Below are positions 1 to 5,851 of a DNA stretch of 10,149 nucleotides, piece by piece; positions within the stretch are counted from its first letter, which is position 1, and every line of letters begins with the position of its first letter. The position numbers and the translations under genes are program-made. The notes below the pieces were generated by a model that ran no database searches, had not been told where the DNA came from, and saw nothing but the letters and a program-made list of their open reading frames with translations. Where the stretch lies: assembly GCA_003565035.1 (NCBI GenBank), contig PXDP01000041.1:1-10149 (forward strand), read 5' to 3'. This DNA comes from PVC group bacterium. GTDB lineage: Bacteria > Verrucomicrobiota > Kiritimatiellia > SS1-B-03-39 > UBA6053.

Positions 1-2
1 AT

Positions 3-1022
3 TATCTGCCGCTGGTGTATTCGCCCACCAAAAAATCACAGGAAGCATTCGAGGCGTCCGTGGCCGGCAGTTGGGTCGAACAGGCTCACGGGGCCGTGAT
101 GCACCGGTCACCCAGGCGCCTGGCCTCCTTTTCCTGGCGCGCCCACGGGCTCACCCAGGCCATGTGCCTGCCTCCAGAGGACGGCCGTCTGGCCGAATGG
201 AGCTTGAACCTTTGTCCGGAGATCCGCTTTCTGGGTGATCAGGGCGACGGGGGACACCGGCGCCTGCTTGAGTACGATATTGAGTCCTTCGACGGCGGTT
301 TTGTAACCTGTGGTTCGGTGATGGAGGGTGTGAATGTGAGGATTGACGAGGGCGCGACCTGTACGGATCAGGCGGTCACGCACCTGGCGTTCGCGGCTTT
401 GCCGGATGGCCGGGCCTGTCTCTGCCTTCAGTACGTTGTCGCGGCGGAGGATCGCGTCGTGTATCTGGAGGACCTAAAGGATCTGCATGCCGTGATTCCC
501 AATGACAAGCTCAATCAGTATCGACGGGTCATGCACAGCGCCGCCGGACCGGGCGTTTTGCAGTCCCCTCCGGAAACGGACATGGATCTGGTAATCGAAA
601 GTCCATGGATCAGCGTGGATGACCGTATTGGAATGGTCGCACTGCAGGGCGCGGACCGGATTCGGTTGAACCGCAGTACGGAGCGGCGTGCGGGACGGTA
701 CGCATCGCTCTATGTGGAGGAAATCTGTTTTCAGGTGCGGAAAGGCGTCAGCCGATGCCGGCCCGGTGAGGTCCTTTCCGATGTCGGGTTTGCCGTGCTG
801 TCAGGAGCGAAAGCCGCAGAAGTTTCCGGCACGAAGGGAGGTTCGCTTTCATTGGACGGAGAGATGCTCAGAGGCATCTGGGTGGAGGGGGCGGACGGGA
901 AACAGTATGCCTTGGTTGCGAATTTTTCAAAGACCGAGCAAAGTGTCACGATCTCCGGAGAGAAGATTGAACTGACCCCGGGAAAAGCTGTGTTGCGGGA
1001 AATGAGCCCGGAGGTCCTGTGA
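3..1022 (+). CDS. C-terminal part of an unrecognised protein, probably carbohydrate-active (5' end outside window)
   Basis: The frame is open to the left edge (residues YLPL precede the first possible GTG start at 15), so this is taken as the C-terminal 339 residues of a longer protein rather than a gene starting at 15. It ends in TGA. The visible part is rich in alternating hydrophobic and polar stretches typical of beta-sandwich folds. Conserved-looking segments are SFSWRAHGLTQAMCLPP, FDGGFVTCGSVMEG, EGATCTDQAVTHLAFAALPDG and DLHAVIPNDKLNQYRR. The last 50 residues (DGKQYALVANFSK...SGEKIELTPGKAVLREM) resemble the small C-terminal beta domain that closes many glycoside hydrolases and lyases. 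No catalytic signature is recognisable and the N-terminal domain is missing. I have a general memory of similar uncharacterised proteins in polysaccharide loci, but no family name. It converges on the minus-strand operon, so its part in the same pathway is inferred from position only. Confidence 0.75.
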   Translation, partial: YLPLVYSPTKKSQEAFEASVAGSWVEQAHGAVMHRSPRRLASFSWRAHGLTQAMCLPPEDGRLAEWSLNLCPEIRFLGDQGDGGHRRLLEYDIESFDGGFVTCGSVMEGVNVRIDEGATCTDQAVTHLAFAALPDGRACLCLQYVVAAEDRVVYLEDLKDLHAVIPNDKLNQYRRVMHSAAGPGVLQSPPETDMDLVIESPWISVDDRIGMVALQGADRIRLNRSTERRAGRYASLYVEEICFQVRKGVSRCRPGEVLSDVGFAVLSGAKAAEVSGTKGGSLSLDGEMLRGIWVEGADGKQYALVANFSKTEQSVTISGEKIELTPGKAVLREMSPEVL

Positions 1023-1074
1023 TCGCTCCGTAACTGAACCCAATACCCACGCGGCGCCCTGTGGTTTTGTTTTA

Positions 1075-1215
1075 AACCGCGAATGGACACGAATGAACGC
1101 AAAGTTCCTTAATTTCCCGGGATTTTCTGTAGGGTGATTTTTAGAACGCTCCCGGGATCTTACGACTGTGATTCATCTTTGTATAATTCGCGTCCATTCG
1201 TGTCCATTCGCGGTT
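1075..1215. repeat. Long imperfect inverted repeat between convergent genes
   Basis: The left arm (1075-1100, starting aaccgcgaatggacacgaat) and the right arm (1190-1215, ending gtccattcgcggtt) are reverse complements over 26 bp with a single mismatch, and enclose 89 bp. Each arm is built from two related 10-mers, gaatggacac and gaatgaacgc in the left arm. The loop holds two copies of the palindrome TCCCGGGA (1115-1122 and 1150-1157), which could extend the pairing. The element fills most of the gap between two 3' ends. No U-run follows either arm, so an intrinsic terminator is not supported. Dispersed repeats of very similar sequence are, from memory, common between genes in PVC and other environmental genomes. 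Mobility and function are unknown. Confidence 0.85.
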
Positions 1216-2500
1216 ATCCGGCCATTATTTCTCCCCAGGACAGCTCGTGGGGGAGTCTTCCGGTTTTGGCGGCAAGCGCGGCGGCTTTTCCGGCGGCCTC
1301 GCCCATGGGCACGGAGTTTCCGGTGACCCGGTAGCTGGAGTGAGCGACGAAGTCCCCGCTGATGTTGCGGCCCGCCATCAGCAGTCCGTCCACATCCGCG
1401 GCAACCAGAGCGGGGTAGGGGATGTCATACGCTTTGGACCGCTCACCTCCGTCCGCGAGAGAATACGCCGGGTCCTCTTTTTTGAGCCCGTGGATATCCA
1501 CGGGATATGCGACCCGGCAGACCGCGTCATCCCGTCTGAGTCCGGTCATAATGTCCTCACGGTTCACGGCATACCTTCCATGAATTCTCCGGCCTTCACG
1601 AATCCCGATTTGTTCCGCGGTTGCCACAACCATAAGATCTTCAAAGCCGTGGCCTGCTTTACGCAGGGCCTGTACAATTTCGTTGATTTCGCGGCGGGCC
1701 CGCACGGTGGCTTCCGTGACCGCTGTGGCATCAAATGCGGAAACACCATACTCATGGTTGGTCATGATCGAGTAAATAGGGCCCCGGATATGGCGCAGGG
1801 TGGGGGAGCGGTAGGAGGGTTCAATGTCCAATCCTTTCATGAACGCAAGAAAGTGCTTCCGGTCCTTGAATTCCTGATAGGTTTCCGGAGATAGTCCGGT
1901 GAGCAGTGCCATCATGGACATGGGCTGACAGGTACAGGATTCATCCTTTCCGACCTCGAAACCGCATCCCGCCTGCGCGGCCAGATCTCCGTCACCGGTG
2001 CAGTCCACAAAACAATCAGCCGTCCAGGCTTCACGCCCGGATTTCGATTCGGTCAGCACCGTCTTGAGCCGACGCCCCTCGCAGACCGCGCCTGTGACCA
2101 TGGTGTGATAGCGCAGTTCCACCCCTGCGGTGGTCAGTTTATCTTCAAGCACCTGCTTGGCCTGTTCCGGATCGTAGACATGACCCCCGAAATCCTCCAA
2201 CAGTTCCTGCATGATTCCGCTTTTGTTCTCCCCGTCGAGAATGCAGGTCAGTAAACCCGCGGTCCAGACACCGCCCAGGCAGCCTGCCAGTTCAATCAGT
2301 CTGACGTTTGCCCCCGCCCGCGCTGCTCCCAGTGCGGCGGCAATCCCCGCCGGCCCGCCGCCGCAGACTAGCACATCTGAATGGCCACTGACCTGAATTT
2401 CCCGGGCATTTTCGCTGAAAAAACCTTCCTGCGCGTTGAGGGTTCCGCTCGTGCGCAACGTGACCCCGCTTTCAAGAGGACTTTTCTGAAAAGGGATCAT
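1214..2500 (-). CDS. FAD-dependent oxidoreductase (FAD_oxidored family)
   Basis: A 428-residue flavoprotein of the family often found beside sulfatases and glycan hydrolases in PVC-group genomes. About 45 N-terminal residues precede the Rossmann dinucleotide-binding motif VCGGGPAGIAAALGAARAG (about 45-63), with the ribose-binding Glu at about 70 (VRLIE). A second FAD-contact motif, VDCTGDGDLAAQAG, lies at about 165-178. The C-terminal FAD segment GLLMAGRNISGD...GEAAGKAAALAA is at about 372-411, so the domain is complete. No signal peptide is seen, which fits a cytoplasmic enzyme. The substrate is unknown; oxidation of a sugar or released monosaccharide is inference. I chose ATG at 2500 rather than GTG at 2533 because 2533 would overlap the upstream ORF, while 2500 lies 14 nt past its TAA behind a purine-rich stretch (GAAAGAAGAA). 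Last gene of the minus-strand operon; its stop codon TAA (1214-1216) lies partly inside the right arm of the inverted repeat. Confidence 0.93.
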   Translation of the reverse strand: MIPFQKSPLESGVTLRTSGTLNAQEGFFSENAREIQVSGHSDVLVCGGGPAGIAAALGAARAGANVRLIELAGCLGGVWTAGLLTCILDGENKSGIMQELLEDFGGHVYDPEQAKQVLEDKLTTAGVELRYHTMVTGAVCEGRRLKTVLTESKSGREAWTADCFVDCTGDGDLAAQAGCGFEVGKDESCTCQPMSMMALLTGLSPETYQEFKDRKHFLAFMKGLDIEPSYRSPTLRHIRGPIYSIMTNHEYGVSAFDATAVTEATVRARREINEIVQALRKAGHGFEDLMVVATAEQIGIREGRRIHGRYAVNREDIMTGLRRDDAVCRVAYPVDIHGLKKEDPAYSLADGGERSKAYDIPYPALVAADVDGLLMAGRNISGDFVAHSSYRVTGNSVPMGEAAGKAAALAAKTGRLPHELSWGEIMAG

Positions 2501-2514
2501 ATCGTTCTTCTTTC

Positions 2515-3204
2515 TTATCGGTATGCCCGCCACATTTGCAGGGTGTAGGGGTGAATGGCATTTGGCCCCGACCCCAGCCGTGTTTCCGGATTGGTTTCCA
2601 TTTCAAAATACCGGTCATAATAATCAAAGAGGGCGGGATGGTTCCAAATTTCCTCCAACCCCATGAGTCTTGCCACCAGCACGTGGGAGATCGTGGGTGC
2701 TCCGGATACCTGTCTGTAGCCGGCGCGCCAATTACTGTCGGAGGCTTCCGGTATCTGGTGATTCCGAATCCCCCATTCGGGCATTCCCAGCATGTCCTCT
2801 GTGTAGGGAGCCGGGGTCCTGCGGCGGTTCGGCCTGCGAGGAGTGTCGATATGCTTTTGCTCCACATAAAAGGTCTGTTGGTCTTCCTGAAAAATCATAC
2901 GCGTTTCCGCGTTGGCGTACTCGAGGATCGAATCGTTTCCCAAAGCGAGACCCGCCAGCAGCATGGGCATTTTCCGACCCTGGTTGTGACCGCCGTCCGC
3001 ATGCCAGGCACCGCCGAGTCTGGCGGCGCCGTATATATCGATGCCTACCTGTACCAGATTGATGAACAAATCTCTTTTCTCCTCGTTGGGAACATCCAAC
3101 TGGAGGGCGAGCAATCCCACGCCCAGTCGGTGCGCCATCGTGCGTCCATAGGAGGGCTGGTTGCTTTTGGGATGCACATAACGTCCGGTCCAATTCAATT
3201 TCAA
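2515..3204 (-). CDS. C-terminal fragment of split conserved protein, probable alpha-toroid
   Basis: 229 codons from a TTG at 3204, the first usable start after the interrupting TAA; no strong Shine-Dalgarno is seen before it, so independent translation is doubtful. The fragment is helix-rich and holds what look like the most conserved segments of the family: NWTGRYVHPKSNQPSYGR (about 4-21), VQVGIDIYGAARLGGAWHADGGHNQGRK (about 51-78), and an acidic region EYANAETRMIFQEDQQTFYVE. His, Asp and Arg in WHADGGHNQGRK could form a polar active-site cluster. Repeated short helices such as PMLLAGLALGN and SHVLVARLMGLEEIWN suggest an (alpha/alpha) toroid, as in many polysaccharide lyases and glycosidases. 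The enzymatic activity of this family is not known to me. It ends 14 nt before the start of the oxidoreductase gene. Confidence 0.7.
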   Translation of the reverse strand: MKLNWTGRYVHPKSNQPSYGRTMAHRLGVGLLALQLDVPNEEKRDLFINLVQVGIDIYGAARLGGAWHADGGHNQGRKMPMLLAGLALGNDSILEYANAETRMIFQEDQQTFYVEQKHIDTPRRPNRRRTPAPYTEDMLGMPEWGIRNHQIPEASDSNWRAGYRQVSGAPTISHVLVARLMGLEEIWNHPALFDYYDRYFEMETNPETRLGSGPNAIHPYTLQMWRAYR

Positions 3205-3219
3205 TTCGATCCAGGGGCG

Positions 3220-3816
3220 TTAAAATTCTTTTGCCAGGGCTTGCAAATCAGTGGGAGCGGCCTCTACAGGCGGCAGTCTTCGCAGGATATCGATGTTCAC
3301 ATCCGCAAGGTTGCCGGGTATGCTTTTGTCGTCACCCTGATAGGGTGGACGTAAGCTTCCGGGGGGAGGGCGCTCCATCAGTACAGTCAAAACCGCGATC
3401 GTATCGATTTGCGGATTATCGCGCACCCTGTCCTCCAGAAGGCTGATGGATGATAACAGGGAAGCGGGTTTTGCAATAGGAAGGGGGAGTTGAAGGGCGA
3501 CATTGTCTTCTTCGTTGTAGGTGTTCCGCTGTATACGCCTGTCGAAAGCGACATCCCGATGGATAGGAGGATTCAGCATGCTGCCATGCATACCGTCCAC
3601 GCTTGCGGGTGAGATTTCCGTGACCGTTACCGGCCCCAGCACCCACCAGTCGCCGTTAACGAAGCGTCCGGCCTCGACCGGACGGTCAAAGGTCCAGGTG
3701 ATTCCGTGCTGGCTGACAGACTGCACCGGCTGCGCATGGGCCTGTGCGGAACAAAGGAGCAAAAGTGCAAGCAGGCCGGAGAATAAAATGGGAGAAAGAC
3801 TCTTGAAGGGGGACAT
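3220..3816 (-). CDS. N-terminal fragment of split conserved secreted protein
   Basis: 198 codons from ATG 3816 to TAA 3222-3220. Residues 1 to about 28 form a signal peptide: MSPFKSLSP, then a hydrophobic core ILFSGLLALLLLCSA, then an AHA-like cleavage site before QPVQS. ATG 3816 was preferred over ATG 3858 because it puts the basic residue and hydrophobic core in normal positions and avoids overlapping the upstream stop; neither start has a strong Shine-Dalgarno. The mature part begins with GITWTFDRPVEAGRFVNGDWWVLGPVTV, a beta-rich aromatic stretch, and later has LPLPIAKPASLLSSIS and RPPYQGDDK. On its own it lacks the helical region of the C-terminal half and is unlikely to be functional. 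It lies 25 nt after the beta-helix gene stop, in the same operon. Confidence 0.7.
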   Translation of the reverse strand: MSPFKSLSPILFSGLLALLLLCSAQAHAQPVQSVSQHGITWTFDRPVEAGRFVNGDWWVLGPVTVTEISPASVDGMHGSMLNPPIHRDVAFDRRIQRNTYNEEDNVALQLPLPIAKPASLLSSISLLEDRVRDNPQIDTIAVLTVLMERPPPGSLRPPYQGDDKSIPGNLADVNIDILRRLPPVEAAPTDLQALAKEF

Positions 3817-3841
3817 AATCTTTATCTTTTTGTGCCGGAAG

Positions 3842-5842
3842 TCAGAGTGTTGATCCATAGAAAGGTAACCCTACCAGATGGGCCCGGATGTTATCAAAAT
3901 TTCTGGAAGGTAATTCATCCGCAGTAACTTTTTTTTCACGGTTTCCGCTTTCTTTCACAAGGGTATGGAAAACAGGACCGCCCCAGGAGTTTGTGGTTGC
4001 GGAGACCCGCAGCCAGGACTCCCGGGTTTCAAAGGCGGGTTCCTGGTCGCCGCCAAAATTCAGAACTCCGCCTAAAAGTTCTGTCCGGCCTCCATTGACA
4101 GTAAGAAAGCCGGTTGCATCGTCTTCAGTCTTAAATCCAAGCACCCAGAGGGTTCCTCCGTCGTTTACGACCATGGGATGGCCCCGCTCGGGGTTTAACT
4201 GCCGCGCCCAGACCTGTTGTCCCTTGAACCGCATACAAACGCGCCCATGATCCCTTGTTCCTGGAATCACTCCGGTGGTGCACGCGACATTTTCCATGAA
4301 AACCTTCCCGCCTTCCACACTGTTCCGGTACAGGGAGAGGGTTTGGGTGTGGATGTCCCGCACCACCAAGGGACGGGTTGAGGCATGGTCAATTACCACG
4401 CATTCGCCCCGAAATTGCTCCCAGGCAAAAAGCTGCTCGAAAAGAAGAGGCTGGTCGGTTTCGCCCCCGACCACAAAAACGCCCTGCAACGGCATGGCCG
4501 CCAGGCGCGGGCCGGTGACCAAATCGCAGTAATGAAAGCAGATCCGCTCCACGCATGCCGGAATAGTCAGAGGAGCGTCCAGCAGGTAGCGGCCCGGTCC
4601 GAAATGAATCTCTTTTGCACCCGCATCCAGTGCCCGCTGGATGGCGGGACTGTCGTCTGTGATGCCGTCCCCGACGGTGCCATACTGATCCACGGTCACA
4701 CTGGATTCAGACCTGCCTCCTGAAGCTGGAGGATCCTCAACCTGCAGCCGGGGGGGGGTGTGCCCTGAATCCACCGGGGTGCATTTCCCATTGGCCAGGG
4801 TCCATTCTCCCGGTTGTGGTTTATGGCCTTCCGGATGATCAGCCCAACGTGTAAAACCTTCTGTGGTCACGTTGGATACATACGCGACGCCGCTGCCCAG
4901 TTTGAAGGCGTTTTCGCCTTTTCCACTTAAATGAGAGTCCACCAGAACGAGGTGACCGTGGGGACTGCCAAACTCCACCCCGCAGGGTACGTTGGATGTC
5001 TGAACCTTGCGTAAACTCATAGAGAGGCTTCCGGCGTAGACCCCGGCCCGGCGCTGGTTTCGCAGTGTCAAGCGTTCTCCAGCCACAAACATGGTGCCGC
5101 GCCCGGTATTCAAATGCAGGCCGTAATCAAATCCGTCCACTTCGATATCAATTAGGAGCATACCGGAGGGATTATGTTTTGAGATATGCAGACCCGCCGC
5201 TCCGGAGCCGTCCCCTGAACGGATGCGGACATTCCGGACCGCGCCGGAATTGTTTGCGTAGTAATCAAGGCCCACGGCGGAGGGATTGTTTTTGCCGGTG
5301 TCAAGGGTCAGGTGCTCCACACAATTGGACATGGCCACATTGCTGCTCTTTTTTCGGAGAAAGTTCAGTAAAGGCTTGCCGGTTTCTCCTGAAAAGCCCG
5401 GGCTTCCATCATCCAGTTTGAGGATGCTCCGGTCCGGCCCGTCTCCGCAGAGGCGGAGCTGACAGGTTAAATCACTTCCTCCGGGGGTATTGACCAATCC
5501 TTCGATGCGGTGTTCGAGTGTGTCGGAGATACGGTAAACCCCTTCCGGAAAATAGAGGGTGGGGACGTAAGGGATTACCGCTGGGAAGATGACATAGTCT
5601 TTTCCGTCCTGTTTCCGGTTTTCCACGCCTCTCGGGTCACGAATGTCATCCGAAGGGAGTTCGGAAATTTCCTTTTCCGTTTTCCGTTGTGCGTCGAGGA
5701 CGCGCCGCATGAGCGAATCCATGGCCGCGAGAATTGCCTCCGTGGAATCCTGGGTTCCGGAGGGATCAGCGAAATAGGGGGCGGCTGTCACATCCAGTCG
5801 GGAACCCGCATCTGTGTTTGGTCGGCTGAAATTGGAGTTCAT
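3842..5842 (-). CDS. Tandem right-handed beta-helix protein (pectate lyase 3 / GH55-like superfamily)
   Basis: 666 residues from ATG 5842. Two halves each open with the motif usual at the start of pectate-lyase-3-type helices: APYFADPSGTQDSTEAILAAMD near residue 21, and VDQYGTVGDGITDDSPAIQRALD near 384, followed by IHFGPGRYLL. Between them run repeated short strands with VxNVxIRSGDGSG- and GLHLNTGRG-type turns, as expected of a parallel beta-helix. A Pro/Ser/Gly-rich linker (about 360-382) separates the halves. Two such helices in one chain recall GH55 glucanases, but lyase or sugar-binding roles fit equally, and I cannot place catalytic residues. No signal peptide is visible, unusual for an enzyme on polymeric substrate. 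ATG 5842 is favoured over GTG 5857 because AAGGA (5847-5851) precedes it, leaving a 7-nt gap after the sulfatase stop. The linker codons contain a run of nine C on the coding strand (4750-4758). Confidence 0.85.
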   Translation of the reverse strand: MNSNFSRPNTDAGSRLDVTAAPYFADPSGTQDSTEAILAAMDSLMRRVLDAQRKTEKEISELPSDDIRDPRGVENRKQDGKDYVIFPAVIPYVPTLYFPEGVYRISDTLEHRIEGLVNTPGGSDLTCQLRLCGDGPDRSILKLDDGSPGFSGETGKPLLNFLRKKSSNVAMSNCVEHLTLDTGKNNPSAVGLDYYANNSGAVRNVRIRSGDGSGAAGLHISKHNPSGMLLIDIEVDGFDYGLHLNTGRGTMFVAGERLTLRNQRRAGVYAGSLSMSLRKVQTSNVPCGVEFGSPHGHLVLVDSHLSGKGENAFKLGSGVAYVSNVTTEGFTRWADHPEGHKPQPGEWTLANGKCTPVDSGHTPPRLQVEDPPASGGRSESSVTVDQYGTVGDGITDDSPAIQRALDAGAKEIHFGPGRYLLDAPLTIPACVERICFHYCDLVTGPRLAAMPLQGVFVVGGETDQPLLFEQLFAWEQFRGECVVIDHASTRPLVVRDIHTQTLSLYRNSVEGGKVFMENVACTTGVIPGTRDHGRVCMRFKGQQVWARQLNPERGHPMVVNDGGTLWVLGFKTEDDATGFLTVNGGRTELLGGVLNFGGDQEPAFETRESWLRVSATTNSWGGPVFHTLVKESGNREKKVTADELPSRNFDNIRAHLVGLPFYGSTL
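4750..4758. repeat. G9 homopolymer inside coding sequence
   Basis: Nine consecutive G on the plus strand, read as C9 in the beta-helix gene (codons ACC CCC CCC CGG, residues about 362-365). It lies in the linker between the two helix halves. Slippage by one base would cut off the second half. Confidence 0.9.
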
Positions 5843-5846
5843 GATT

Positions 5847-5851
5847 TCCTT
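5847..5851 (-). promoter_or_regulatory. Ribosome binding site overlapping a stop codon
   Basis: AAGGA on the minus strand, 4 nt before ATG 5842. Its first bases are the last bases of the sulfatase stop TAA (5850-5852). This decides the beta-helix start and suggests translational coupling with the sulfatase. Confidence 0.7.

Larger units (their letters stand above)
2515..3816 (-). pseudogene. Conserved secreted protein gene interrupted by one in-frame TAA
   Basis: The two reading frames listed separately here (3220-3816 and 2515-3204) are in the same phase and are joined by a single TAA at 3220-3222. Reading through the stop gives ...LQALAKEF-stop-RPWIELKLNWTGRYVHP..., with no frameshift and no lost sequence. 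The joined product would be about 433 residues with an N-terminal signal peptide. From memory, homologues in PVC genomes run as one chain through this point, with the F-x-RPW segment directly followed by the WTGR...HP segment. One base change in a sense codon (for example from CAA, GAA or AAA) would explain it. TAA is a normal terminator in this organism: three neighbouring genes end with it. Either a true nonsense mutation, a sequencing or assembly error, or a gene now expressed as two chains. Confidence 0.7.

Noticed and set aside
1023..1213. Intrinsic terminator in the convergent gap
   Set aside because: The inverted repeat has an 89-bp loop and neither arm is followed by a T-run on the transcribed side. 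The short GC stem near 1050 (gcggcgcc) before tttt is too weak to call.
1134..1334. Small plus-strand ORF of 66 codons spanning the repeat
   Set aside because: It runs antisense into the oxidoreductase gene, has no Shine-Dalgarno, and its first part is only translated repeat sequence.
3220..3222. TAA as a recoded sense codon or selenocysteine-like site
   Set aside because: TAA is the genuine stop of the sulfatase, oxidoreductase and deacetylase genes here, and selenocysteine uses TGA. Genome-wide recoding is not supported.
2536..3354. Plus-strand ORF of 272 codons opposite the split gene
   Set aside because: It is antisense to a conserved-looking reading frame, has no recognisable domain, and its composition looks like the complement of the real gene. 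The minus-strand frame carries the signal peptide and the motifs.
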